A DNA stretch of 64,000 bases from Polydrusus tereticollis. Its lineage: Eukaryota > Arthropoda > Insecta > Coleoptera > Curculionidae. The stretch spans positions 92,654,529 through 92,718,528 of the forward strand of contig OY987328.1 in the NCBI GenBank assembly GCA_963920685.1, written 5' to 3'. Position 1 is the first letter of the stretch; every line of letters begins with the position of its first letter. Both the position numbers and the translations under genes were made by a program. Below are positions 30,960-41,490 of this stretch, piece by piece. The notes under the pieces were generated by a model. That model was not told the origin of the DNA. It saw only the letters and a list, made by a program, of their open reading frames with translations, and did no database searches.

Positions 30960-32041
30960 ATGCAAGATTTTGATATTCCTGACGATATATTAGCTGCAGC
31001 CAACATTATATGGTTGAACTTGCTTCCGGACAAATCTAAAATCCATTATGAAAAAGAATATCGGCAGTTTTGTGAGTGGTACATGTTCAAGGTGCAAAAG
31101 AAACGGTATTACTGGCGTATTTCGCAAAGTTCTCTGAAGAATACTCTGCTTCATCCTTATGGCCGAAATATTCCATGTTACGAGCGACTTTAGAATTGAA
31201 GGAAAGAGTGGAAATCGACAAATACGGCGCCTTAATACGTTTCATCAAGAAGAAAAATGTTGGATATAGAGCCAAAAAATCAAAAGTATTTACAAGAGAA
31301 CAAGTCAACGAATTTGTATGTTCTGCCTCAGACGAGAAGTTTTTAATGATGAAAGTGGCTTTTTTAATTGGAATTGGAGGAGCCTGTCGAACTAATGAAT
31401 TAGCGAAGATGGCCACGGAAGATGTTGACGTTTTAGAGGACAAGCTGATTGTTACTATTCCCGACTCAAAAACCCACAAGAAACGTATTTTCGCTGTGAT
31501 ATTTGACGGCGAAGTCAATCCTGTGCTTTTATTTAAAAAGTACGCAATGTTAAGGCCAGACCATGTCACTCACCAAAGATTGTTTGTATCATATAGAAGA
31601 GGGAAATGTACGGTACAGCCCTGCGGCATTCATTTCTTCTCTAAAATACCTCAAAAAATAGCTGAGTATCTCTCACTTGAAAATCCTAATTTGTATACTG
31701 GTCACTGCGTTAGAAGATCTTCGGCAAATTTTCTTGTTAATGCTGGAGGAGATATATTAGACCTACAAGAACTTGGTGGATGGGAATCGGCAAAGGTTGC
31801 TAGAGGGTATTTAGAAGAAAGTGTGACCAAGAAAGTTTCCATTGCTCGCAAAATTCAAATCGGCGATGTTTCCGGCAGTGGATTAGGCACTGGGGAACCG
31901 CACGAAATCGAAAGGAGTGCTTTCTCGGTCATTAATCAGTCATCAGAGGGCATACCTAAGATCGTGGACGTTAAAGACAAAGGTGTATCCATCAAATTTG
32001 AAAACTGTCAAAATATTGTTTTACATGTTCATGAAAAATAG
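30960..32041 (+). CDS. Crypton-type tyrosine recombinase (one frameshift)
   Basis: Site-specific recombinase that would move a Crypton element through a circular intermediate. Starts at ATG 30960 (MQDFDIPDDILAAANIIWLN, then YEKEYRQFCEW). A frameshift near 31095 moves to the frame of LLAYFAKFSEEYSASSLW, which is then open to 32041. The catalytic domain shows Arg in GGACRTNELAKM, GHCVRRSSANFLV (H-x-x-R), the LGGW motif and the nucleophile Tyr in ARGYLEES. The C-terminal tail ends FENCQNIVLHVHEK, like the repeated insect Crypton proteins. One lesion only, so it is either recently inactivated or a domesticated gene with an intron or assembly error at that point. An AATAAA follows at about 32175. 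Confidence 0.82.
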
Positions 32042-33202
32042 TTCTAATATTATTTGGTATCTAACGTATTATGCTTTCGTAACTAACGTATTAAATTATG
32101 GTAACTAATGTATTATGAGTAACTAAGGTTTTGTGTAGGTTTTAGTACGTTTATGATGTTAATAATAATTATTAATAAAGATATCATATAAAAATGACTT
32201 AATCTTCAATGATACGATAATGTATATAAGAGATTGTTATTTAAAATTCTGAATATATTAGAAGAAAATACATTTACGCTTAACCCTTCATTTCATGATT
32301 TTTATTTTAACCAATAATTTTTTTTTTTTTTTTGGCAAAACGATATAAAGATTGACGAATAAACAGAGAATTTTTTTTTATTTGCTTTTGATATTCTTTA
32401 CAAAAACAACAACTTGTTGTACATTTGCACTGAAATTCAGAAATAACATTAATTAGCATGGAATATATCAAAACAGTTTTTATCCTTTGTGATACATAAA
32501 TTAACTCGACATTTGTTGCACTTAAAATGCGTAAAACCTTTGCAGGATGACAATTTTGCATCTTTATCTTGTTTCATTGTACTAAGGGAATCTTTAGGTG
32601 AAATGTGCTGGATAAGACCCCTTTGCCTTAATATTGATGATGAATTATCTTTTTGATTACCAAATAAGGGAAAGGGTCTCCGCTACATCCAATCGGTAGG
32701 CCCACTGTGTCAAATTTTCTTCTTTCTTTTTTTAAGTTTATTTACTTTTTGATATAAAAGTTAATCGTTGATAGTAACGTCAATGACATGGAGAAATATT
32801 CGTAGGTGCCATTTTTTGGATCTCAGCTGTATTTTATATCTGTCAATGTGGCTATCTAGCATGTCCAGTTGTCCACCCCACTCATATGCTCATTGTATTC
32901 TGAAATACTGTTTGAGCATGGTACAGCAGTCTTCTCTTTCTCTTTTGTGTCAAAGTGTTGTACCGTCTTGAGAGGTTCCGCTCCGCAGCAAGTTGACACG
33001 AGCGTGATAGTTTTGTTGTCATTCTAGGCATTAACCCCAAATCAACTCCATCAGAGTTTGTAAATTATTTTTCGTGGGTACCCCGCGGTGTCTTCTTAAT
33101 TTTTTTTTCTGTTTTATTAGCTTTGATTCTATTTCATCGGATTGTTCCTAACATGTTGGTTGGTCATGTATGTGAAAAGAGGTATTGTGGTATAGTAATT
33201 AT

Positions 33203-33236
33203 AATAATAATAATAATAATAATAGTAATAATAAAG
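33203..33236. repeat. ATT/AAT microsatellite inside the piggyBac frame
   Basis: About 11 AAT units on the + strand with one AGT interruption, followed by AAAGGTCTTT. The minus-strand frame runs through it as a tyrosine run into NYYTTIPLF. The adjoining AAAGACCTTT also precedes the ATT tail of the LINE at 3474, so it may be the tail of a tiny LINE insertion rather than slippage. Confidence 0.8.
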
Positions 33237-33900
33237 GTCTTTAAAATATTACAATAAAAATATGTTGATTTCGAAATAGGCGATATTCAGTCTACTAGTG
33301 GTCCCAGTATACTGTTCTATCTAACAATATAATTGATAATGCACAGCCAGTCTAACAACAACATTGGCACCAGCACCCAAATCTGGTTCATCTAGAATAA
33401 CTTTTGTAAAATAGTTTACTCCGCTGTATACTTAAAAGTTATAGAAAAATCCGAAAGTATCACATAACATAAAAATTTTAAAGCCCCCTTGGTGAGGTTT
33501 CATCGGATTATATTGTTATAGATGATGGCGCGCTTTAGTAGCACACATTTTTTCCATAGAGACTATTGCAAATTTTTTATTTAGATGGTTGAGAACTGGT
33601 CTAATTTTGTAAATATTATCATATTGGAAGTCGCATTTATCTAGGTTATTTTCATTGTTGTTGAAATATTGAGTATTTGATGGCAGTTTTTTGAATTCGT
33701 GGATTGTAATTATGTTTCTAATATTAGACGTACCAATATCATCTCTCCAGTGGCAACGTATCCTGGAAGGTTTTGAAACTAACATATAAACACGCTCCCA
33801 AAAATCGAAAAGTATAAGTAGTGTTTATACCGGGTCCGCCAACAAAGCGGGGACGGAAGATTACATCCTTATCGAAGAACTTAAAAAATATTCTACGTTA

Positions 33901-34410
33901 TACAGGGTGGCTCAAAAAGTGAGGCAAACAAAATTTGTATTTTTCTTTTAATGGAACACCCTATATCTTACACTATTTTTGGATTCTACATAAAATAACA
34001 ATTATTTTTTAATAAGTGCATAATTGCTTACATGTCGCTATCTTACTTTTTTATTATCTAACCAATAATGTAAACTTTTGTTAAACCGGATATAACTCGA
34101 AAGACGGAAATATGGTACTTCCGGTTTAACCGGAAATTTGTATTTTTAAGAAGATAATAAAGAAGTAAGATAGGAATATGTGAGCCGTGTTGCTCTAAGA
34201 CATACCGTTAAAAAGCTAGAAGCTGTTAACATTTAAAAATGTCATTTTTGAAAAGTCGATATCTCGGAAACTATTATGTGTAGACTCATAATGCACTTAT
34301 TAAAAAATAATTGCTATTTTATGTAGAATCCAAAAATAGTATAAGATATAGGGTGCTCCGTTTAAAGAAATACAAGTTCTGGTCGCCTTACTTTTTTGAG
34401 CCACCCTGTA
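33901..34410. mobile_element. MITE with about 140-bp inverted arms, inside piggyBac 1
   Basis: Ends TACAGGGTGGCTCAAAAAG and inverse at 33901 and 34410, with TA at 33899-33900 and 34411-34412. Arms share GGATTCTACATAAAATA and AATAAGTGCAT reversed. It is 510 bp with no coding sequence. Outside it, an additional inverted copy of CTTATCGAAGAACTTAAAAAA appears on both flanks (about 33869 and about 34470). Confidence 0.88.
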
Positions 34411-34780
34411 TAATGTAGGATATTTTTAAAATATGCCACTTTTAATTCCAGATCTTATCGTTTCAATGTTTTTTAAGTTCTTCGATAAGGATGTAATGTG
34501 TAAGGAATTTGCAGATTTTTATTTTTATGCCACACAGTAGTTCTCTCAGCTTTTAATTTTTTTGAGGAACTGGGTAAATTTTCCTGGCTATCACCAAGCG
34601 GTAAATTCTCTGGCAATTGTGAAGTTTGTGCGTGGACGTCTTGAGAAGTCTGAACAGTTTCTTGTTCCGATTCCGAGGCATCTTTGTTGCTGTCTAGATT
34701 ATATTCTGGATCAATTATACTATCTGTGTCAAGAGAGTCGCTAATATCATCTTCACTCGAGCCTTAATTTCAAGTTTTCC

Positions 34781-35799
34781 AAATATCTGCTATCTCGCCA
34801 TCAAGTTTTCTTTGACTCCCCTTTTTCGCCTCTCCATGTGTGTAAAAACAAGTGAAAATAAAACTGCTTTTACATACTGTAGCAAATTTGCTACATATCT
34901 TCTTTGAGGTCCCAAAGAGTTACCCTTAGTAAAAAACAACGAAATATCATAGAAACTCGATATGCATAAAGTAAGCGCCACAAATATAACATTGTTGTTT
35001 ACATTACGATCTTCTATAAAAACCCCAGCAAAAAATGTCGCCTCTACGCGGCATGAATTGCGACTTAAAATGTGAATTTTCGGCAAGTTCATTACTTGAA
35101 ACTTAAAACCAGATTCCGCCGAGTACTATTTCATGCAGACATGAGCCCTCCCGCATCTGTCTCTTTTTAACGCAGTATAGATGAGGAACAGAGCGGAGCC
35201 GTATCGGCGCTTCCCTACTAGCTATCAAAAATACTGGCAATAGGTCAAGTGTTACATGGTGATATCAATTTCTAACTGATTCAGCCAATAAGAAGCGGAA
35301 AATGGGCTTTGAAGGCCAATAGATTATTCGTTAGAGGAAATTAGAATTAGAAAAACTTTCTTAGCGTCCACGTTGACTCTTAAAGTGTAACCGGGGGTAT
35401 TGGCTTCCCTTGATACATTTTTTGCTGGATTTTTTAAACAGATATTTAAATGAAAACGACAATGTTATATTTGTGGCGGTTACTTTACCTCTATTTGTAA
35501 AGTGAAGAAAAAAACTAGATTATATTAACAAATTCATACATAGCAGCACTTTAGTTCTGAGCACAACATGTTGCAAACGGTAATAATACTCTGACGAATA
35601 CCACCAAAAATATGACTTGTTCCGACATCTATGAGCCAACGCTAGAATTATATACTTACTTATTTGGTGGAATGTATCATATTAGCAACAACAAGCAAAA
35701 GCGTGAAGTTTTCGAGAATAGAAGAGTTTTACATACATGAATATGTTGTTGCAAATTTGCAACAGAATGAAATGATTGGCTGAAGCAATCTTCCTGGTA
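34781..35799. other. Probable terminal region of piggyBac 1, no gene
   Basis: Contains two 16-bp perfect palindromes, GTAGCAAATTTGCTAC and GTTGCAAATTTGCAAC, near its two ends. The minus-strand frame 34790-35092 has no recognisable motif. I cannot place the transposon boundary inside it. Confidence 0.35.
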
Positions 35800-36002
35800 C
35801 TTATTGTAGGAGTTTCCTTTTGTTTTGGAAAACTTCCAGTCTCACTAAGACGTTAATGGAGATGGGTAAACATCATTTGATGCAGAATAACACGATTAGG
35901 GTATTTCTCCTCAGAAAGACGCCTGGCTGCTAATAAATTACCATTGGCCAGGCCATAGACGTGCATATCGAATATTTCACTACTTGTATAATTCATTTTA
36001 AA
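35800..36002 (-). pseudogene. Mariner transposase N-terminal half
   Basis: Minus strand from an ATG near 36000: MNYTSSEIFDMHVYGLANGN, LLAARRLSEEKYPNRV, then, after one stop, RLSETGSFPKQKET. These are the helix-turn-helix motifs (Y-G-ANGN, YPNR, LETG-F) of DUF4817-type mariner transposases. The matching C-terminal half is 6 kb away at 29151-29755, on the same strand and in the right order. Confidence 0.75.
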
Positions 36003-36487
36003 AAGTTTGATAACCTGACAAACATCTTACTAATTAACGTCGGTATGCGTTGCCTTTTCATCTTTATCGTTCCTCCGCTCCCGAACATGTTATTATTCTT
36101 TTTCTGGAAAACGGTTGTTTAGCGACTTCTACGAGGTCTACCATTTTTACGTAAAAATAATGGAGAAATCAATTTTTTGCTTAAAAATGTAATACAAGCT
36201 CTTATAAAAAGGATATAACTCATCATACATGTAGATGGCGCACCCTACAAGTAAGAGCCACACTAACATCAAATTTGAATTTCGAATTTCAAAAAACGCC
36301 TAGATACCAATTTTGCTTCAACTATCGACATTATTTCAACAATTACTTAGAAAAAGCAAAAATAAAAATAAACCTTTTTATGCCTTGTATCTCCGAAACA
36401 AAGCATTTCCGGAGTTTATAGGAACTTTTCTTCATATTTTTAAGATCCTGGGTTTTTTTGCAACATTAATGGGGCACCCTGTATTCT

Positions 36488-36525
<38 letters not shown>
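36488..36525. repeat. TAG/GTA microsatellite
   Basis: About 12.7 perfect copies of a three-base unit directly outside the right end of the exploded mariner. Confidence 0.97.
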
Positions 36526-36526
<1 letters not shown>

Positions 36527-37524
36527 TACTTAATAAAATATAAACAACTAAAGAAAAATTGAATAAGGTATCCACGCAACTAAGTGTACAAAAGTGATAG
36601 CTAGATAAATGTAAAACAAATACATACTAGTACGTTGTAGGAACTAATTTTAAAAATGATTTAGGTTTTTGTACTTTCACGGCAAGCGTTGTGTACATAT
36701 ATTTGCCAAAAACTGCGTAATGATATCTACTAACGATGTAACATAGATATGTATGTCTTAACTGTCTCTGAACCGTCGCGCCGGCGTCGGTTTAAATTTG
36801 TAAATACCCAGTCGAACTTAGTAAATACCTATATATTTAATTTATTTTAGAGGCTTTCTTAACATAATTTGTTTATGCAGATTAAGTGTAATTTTTGCTG
36901 TTCATCGGCAAAATATTCTTTAGACAAAGCCTTATAAAGCAAAATCCATATTGCATTTTTGCTTTTAAATACTGGTTAAAACTAAAACTTATCTCACTTT
37001 TTAACAGTCTGATGTAGGAAAATTTACACTTACCCTGCAGATGCAATTTTCAAAAAATCATTAACTCTTAAAGAGTCTTATACAGCGTTGGCCTAAATAA
37101 TAATAATTAGCAATTTTGCCTAACTAATTTTAATTTCGTATTATTGTGATGGTTTAAACATTTTATATTACTTTCAGTTGCTTTTTCGTGGTTTATACCA
37201 AATCTGCGATTAAAATATATTTGTGTCGTTGTTTTTTATTTTTATTTACCTGACCTTTATTTTATTTCTATTAAAAAGTCTTGAAAGGTCAATTTAATAA
37301 ATAATTCATGTTATATTTTTAGCTGTTATTTATTTTAACTTCATTATCGTATTTTATTGTGATGTTTTCTTTTTGTTGAACGGAATAAGAGTTTTATATG
37401 ACTATTTTTACAGCCTGCAAAAAGATCAAGTGAGATAAATCTTTTGTGATCATCACTATCATACCGCTAGGCAAAGAAAAGCATACCTCGTAGTATACTT
37501 TGACTATTTTGAACATGTCGTTGA
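36526..37524. other. AT-rich stretch, no gene seen
   Basis: No coding frame or repeat boundary recognised up to the TTAA of piggyBac 2. Confidence 0.5.
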
Positions 37525-37757
37525 TTAACCCATTAATGCCCAGATTAATTTTTTTTTAAAGTTTATATTTTAATATATTATTGATATTGGACCAAAAAAA
37601 TATGTGCTCATAAAAATTTTAAAAAATAAGTCCAAATTCCGCCATATTTCAATAGGTCGTTAAGAGCCTCTTGGGCTTGAGGAAACATAAAAAATGCAAA
37701 TGGAAACGTATCGAATGATTTATTACAAATAAGAAAAATTAACAAATTTATAAATTT

Positions 37758-38171
37758 ATAGTCGACAAAAGAAAATTAGCCTAAGATTTGTGATAGTTAA
37801 AAAAACATTTGTCGTGGAGGGAAACGTTACAAGCTTCACACCATTTATTTCTTTTGCTCTTTCAACTTTTGCATCGTCTTAGTATGTCTCGGACAATTAC
37901 AAGATGTCTTCCAGAAGAAGTGGCAGGATATCTGATACTTGAACGTTTTCTTTCAGCAACAGAGATCTTTAACCATATTTTGACAGAAGTTCACGTACAA
38001 TGTCGCGCATAAATAGTAAGTTATTAGTACAACCGTACTGACGCGCTAGGTTCCATGCGTTTACAGCGCACACGTCAATTATCCGGTATATGAGAGGTAT
38101 GTACAATTTTTTACCTCTCATTGCTATCCTATAATTTGAAATAGGGTTATCCAACTGATCGACTCCTACTA
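37758..38171 (-). pseudogene. piggyBac transposase 2, C-terminal part
   Basis: Minus strand from 38171: VGVDQLDNPISNYRIAMRGK, IYRIIDVCAVNAWNLARQYG and LLFMRDIVRELLS, then stops. A Cys-rich tail with CEACNVSLHDKCF (about 37840-37800) corresponds to the zinc-binding C-terminus of piggyBac enzymes. It is the direct continuation of the part at 40302-41490. Confidence 0.82.
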
Positions 38172-40301
38172 CACTGCGCAACTTATTTAACGCACAATCA
38201 AAAATTTGTCTCAACTTTGATCTTATGTATTTTCGTCATTTTTTGTTCATTTTTATTGATTTTTTTGTTAAATTATAGGTTTTTCTATTGAGAGTGTCAC
38301 TGCGTTAGTTGTTTTGGTTAAAAAAGTTGTTGTGGTATCATACCGGGTGATAAGAAAATGTTATTTTTTTTTTGGAAAATTGCAGACACCCTGTAGGGTA
38401 TATTAGCTATTGTGAGTTATTCCAATTATAGCTAAATTGAAGCCTCTAGTTTTGTTTACATTTTCTTTTTTTATTTTTTTGTTTATCTCTGATACTTTAT
38501 GAAATACACTGTTTTGAAACACCACGTGCTGTTATTACCTGAAATACACTTTAGAAAGCTATGGAAAATAAAGTGAAATCTGTGTTATCGGTTTTTTGTT
38601 GGCAGTCCAGCAAGAATTATAGATATTTTTTGTTTATCTCTGTAATTATTGCTAAAAAAAACTAAAAAAAAACAACCTAAAATGTACGAATTGCTTTAAT
38701 AATTAAGGAAACAACAATAAATAACTTAACAAAAAAAAAACAAATTCATTACAGAATCAGTATCTGGTGTTTCCACCCCTTCCGCGAATGACCTCCCGAC
38801 ATCTGTTATTCATACTTAAAATGAAGTTTCTTATTACGTTTTGATCTAAGCCATCCCATAATTCGACTAGACGTTCGGCCAATTCTTGTAAATTTTGTGG
38901 TTGTCGTCCTTCACTTCGTAACCGCCGACCAATATAGTCCCAAAAATTTTCGATGGGATTTAGGTCGGGGCTACGGGCTGGCCATTCTATGTAATTTATT
39001 CCAATTTCTGCAAGATAATTTCTTACGATACGAGCCGTGTGGGGACGCGCATTGTCGTGCATGAGCAAAAAATTAGGCCCTATATAGGGTGCATAAGGCA
39101 CAACATGTTCTTCAAGAATATCTGTGATATATCTTTCAGAATTAAGATTTCCATTTACAATTGCCAACTGTGTTCGCCCCGTCAAAGATATTCCACCCCA
39201 TACCATGACGGATCCACCTCCATATAAAGTTGTGTGCAAAAAATTGCATTGACTGTATCGCTCACCTGGTCTGCGGTAGACGCGGATACGTCTGTCACAG
39301 TTATACAAGTTAAACCTCGACTCATCAGTCCAGAGAACACGTTCCCAATCTGCTTCCAACCAATTAACATGCTCATTAGCAAAATTTAATCTGGCTCTTC
39401 GATGAGCTACTGTTAATGCGGGTCCTCGAGCAGCAATCCTGGGTCTTAAATTTTCTTCTCTTAGTCGTCGACGCACAGTTTGAACACATATGAGTGGACC
39501 ACCTGCACCTTGAAGTTCTGATCTTAAATTTCTTGCAGTTGTAAATCTTTGTCGTACAGCGCTTACTCTTAGAAAACGATCCTGGTTAGGAGTTGTAACA
39601 CGACGTCTACCTTGACCGGTCCGCCTGGAATGCTCTCCTGTTTCTGCGAACCTTTCAATTACCCTCGCTACAGTTGTGTGCCACACTCCCAACCTACCAG
39701 CTATGCGGTTGTAACTCCACCCTTCACCATGTAATGTAACCGCCTGAACACATTCATCACGTGTTAAATTTCTGTTTTGCCGTTCCATTATTAACTAATT
39801 CTTGCTGGACTGTCAACAAAAAACCGATAACACAGATTTCACTTTATTTTCCATAGCCTTCTAAATGCATTTCAGTTGTCACTTGATTTTCCATAGCCTC
39901 CTAGCTGTTTAAGGTTTCCGATAAATGCATTTCAGGTAATAACAGCACGTGGTGTTTCAAAACAGTGTATTTCATAAAGTATCAGAGATAAACAAAAAAA
40001 TAAAAAAAAAAATGTAAACAAAACTAGAGGCTTCAATTTAGCTATAATTGGAATAACTCGCAATAGCTAATATACCCTACAGGGTGTCTGCAATTTTCCA
40101 AAAAAAAAATAACATTTTCTTATCACCCGGTATAATACCACAAGAACTTTTTTAACCAAAACAACTAACGCAGTGACACTCTCAATAGAAAAACCTACAA
40201 TTTAACAAAAAAATCAATAAAAACGAACAAAAAATGACGAAAATACATAAGATCAAAGTTGAGACAAATTTTTGATTGTGCGTTAAATAAGTTGCGCAGT
40301 G
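38172..40301 (-). mobile_element. Tc1-like transposon with about 450-500-bp TIRs, apparently complete
   Basis: Ends CACTGCGCAACTTATTT and inverse at 38172 and 40301, with TA at 38170-38171 and 40302-40303. The inverted arms run about 38172-38624 and 39791-40301; the inner arms differ mainly by about 60 extra bases at 39870-39930. The arms hold a nearly palindromic ACCCTGTAGGGT. One intact transposase lies between them. It is inserted in the piggyBac transposase frame at 40302/38171. Confidence 0.95.
38757..39788 (-). CDS. Tc1-type transposase, intact
   Basis: A 343-residue enzyme of standard Tc1 length with no internal stop, on the minus strand from ATG 39788. Residues 1-50 and 65-115 are the paired helix-turn-helix halves (NRIAGRLGVWHTTVARVIER; LRVSAVRQRFTTARNLRSEL) joined by the AT-hook-like GQGRRRV. 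The catalytic triad is D155 (WTDESRF), D245 (HDNARPH) and E280 (SPDLNPIE) with 34 residues between the last two, DD34E. The Gly-rich GGGSVMVWGG box precedes the core. Termination follows RGGNTRY. All active residues and both inverted ends are present, so it could still be active. Flanking promoter-like sequence lies in the TIR. Confidence 0.96.
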   Translation of the reverse strand: MERQNRNLTRDECVQAVTLHGEGWSYNRIAGRLGVWHTTVARVIERFAETGEHSRRTGQGRRRVTTPNQDRFLRVSAVRQRFTTARNLRSELQGAGGPLICVQTVRRRLREENLRPRIAARGPALTVAHRRARLNFANEHVNWLEADWERVLWTDESRFNLYNCDRRIRVYRRPGERYSQCNFLHTTLYGGGSVMVWGGISLTGRTQLAIVNGNLNSERYITDILEEHVVPYAPYIGPNFLLMHDNARPHTARIVRNYLAEIGINYIEWPARSPDLNPIENFWDYIGRRLRSEGRQPQNLQELAERLVELWDGLDQNVIRNFILSMNNRCREVIRGRGGNTRY

Positions 40302-41490
40302 TATATCGATTATATTGCTTTGTTAAAAATGGCTGATCAAAATCTACTGTTTTTTTTTCTCTTGCTGAATAACTTGTGCATTTTTATACAGGCTTCATTC
40401 CATAGCAGTTTGACAAGATTGATACCATATTACAATTTTTCCATCGAACACCTACAATTCTGTTATTTTCATCAACTGCGACATCCATCGCGCATCTTTC
40501 CATTTTTTTCATAACGTTACTGCTGTTCAGTGGACATTTACTCATTCTATTTTCCCTTACGGTACCCGTAGCTCCGCAATTTATTTTTTCTTAATTGCAT
40601 ATTAGTTTAGTGGAGGTCAAAAAATTGTCAAAGTAAAAGGAAAATTATAGTCCTGGGAAATGGCTTTGTAATAAGGTAGCAAAATTTATGACAACTGATT
40701 TACCCAGTCCCATCACTTATTTTTCTGGAGATTTCCTTCTACCCTGATAAATTTCGAATTGCAAACAGTAGCCTGATTTCAAAGCTGCCACCCCAGCTTT
40801 ATACCCGAAATGGATAAATTTCCCTTTCATGAATTGCTTACATCCATGTCTCCCGTAATAGGATATCATTGCTTTATCTATTGAAACATTTGACTCGATG
40901 GGTGCATAAGTTCATCAGTTTAGTTCATCTATAAATAGACGAATTTTTCCTATCTTATCGCCTTGTGGAAAGTTGTCATTATCAGCGACATGAAGAATGT
41001 TATAAATTGCTTTAAATCGATTTCGCCCCATTGATATTAATACAAGAGTATTCTGAACATCTTCGTTTCCTTCCCAGAACATTCGCCTTCTTGGTAAAGG
41101 AACATAACTAGACAGAAGTAGAATTCCAATAAAAACATACATTTCGTCATCCGAAACCTCAAAATTTTGTTTCTTTTGTTTGGCAGCATAGACTTTCGAA
41201 TATTTTACAAGATCTGAGATAGTTTTTGGTGACATCATAAGTTCAAAAAACTTCAAGGGCGAACTTTCTGAAGTTAGTGTAATTGGTGGAGGTAAACCAA
41301 TAAAATTATCTATAGCATTAGAGCTGAAATCTCCTTTTGTCCAGCAAATATTAATTTCTGTAGTACGTTTCACAAAGCTGGAAAGAGGAAGATAATCTTT
41401 ATCATCCCATTCGTCAGGTGTATAGGAGACTAACTCTGTACTTGGTAAATCATCTTTTTTTTTTCGCTGAACAATTGCTATCTGTTGATA
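40302..41490 (-). pseudogene. piggyBac transposase 2, N-terminal and catalytic part
   Basis: Minus strand. The open frame 41373-40915 (starting KRTTEINICWTKGDF, preceded in frame by PDEWDDKDYLPLSSF up to about 41480) includes MMSPKTISDLVKYS, MYVFIGILLLSSYVPLPRRR and FIDELN. The downstream part to 40302 has many lesions but still reads MERCAMDVAVDENNRIVGVR, NCYGMKPVYK and QYNRY, which abuts the Tc1 insertion. The sequence is broken and not functional. Confidence 0.83.

Larger units (their letters stand above)
32450..34765 (-). pseudogene. piggyBac transposase 1, broken
   Basis: Read on the minus strand. The acidic N-terminus EDDISDSLDTDSIIDPEYN lies at about 34760-34700. After the MITE comes FFKFFDKDVI (about 33885). 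Then follow KLPSNTQYFNNNENNLDKCD, KIRPVLNHLN and, after one stop, MKPHQGGFKIFMLC (33785-33450). Next are DEPDLGAGANVVVRL, NYYTTIPLFTYM after the ATT run (about 33195), NDNKTITLVSTCCGAEPL, SISEYNEHMSGVD, RYKIQLRSKKWHLRIF, and the zinc-binding tail CNKCRVNLCI (about 32490). All are piggyBac signatures in the right order, with stops and frameshifts. Confidence 0.82.
32284..34780 (-). mobile_element. piggyBac-like transposon 1, decayed, with nested insertions
   Basis: TTAA at 32280-32283 is followed by CCCTTCATTTCATG, a typical piggyBac end with its TTAA target. Minus-strand transposase pieces run in order from the acidic N-terminus (about 34760) to the Cys-rich C-terminus (about 32450). A MITE (33901-34410) and an ATT repeat (33203-33236) lie inside it. 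The far end is not clear; palindromes such as GTAGCAAATTTGCTAC (about 34867) and GTTGCAAATTTGCAAC (about 35751) may belong to its terminal region. Confidence 0.78.
28574..36483 (-). mobile_element. Exploded mariner: one element whose ends lie 7.9 kb apart
   Basis: The left end (TA at 28574 followed by CAGGGT) and the right end (CACCCTGTA at 36475-36483) are inverted copies of the same terminus. Both share TTGCAAAAAAAC, GTTCCTATAAAC and CGGAGAT in order. On the minus strand the transposase N-terminus is next to the right end (36002-35800) and the C-terminus near the left end (29755-29151), as expected for one element. Between them sit a LINE piece, a Crypton and a piggyBac. Confidence 0.72.
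37529..41490 (-). mobile_element. piggyBac-like transposon 2, split by a Tc1 element
   Basis: TTAA at 37525-37528 followed by CCCATTAATGCCCAG marks one end. Transposase pieces on the minus strand lie on both sides of the Tc1 element (38172-40301) and rejoin in frame when it is removed. I could not find the other inverted end; 41490 marks only the upstream limit of recognisable coding. Confidence 0.8.

Noticed and set aside
31087..31569. 160-codon minus-strand frame
   Set aside because: Antisense to the Crypton recombinase, which carries all catalytic motifs.
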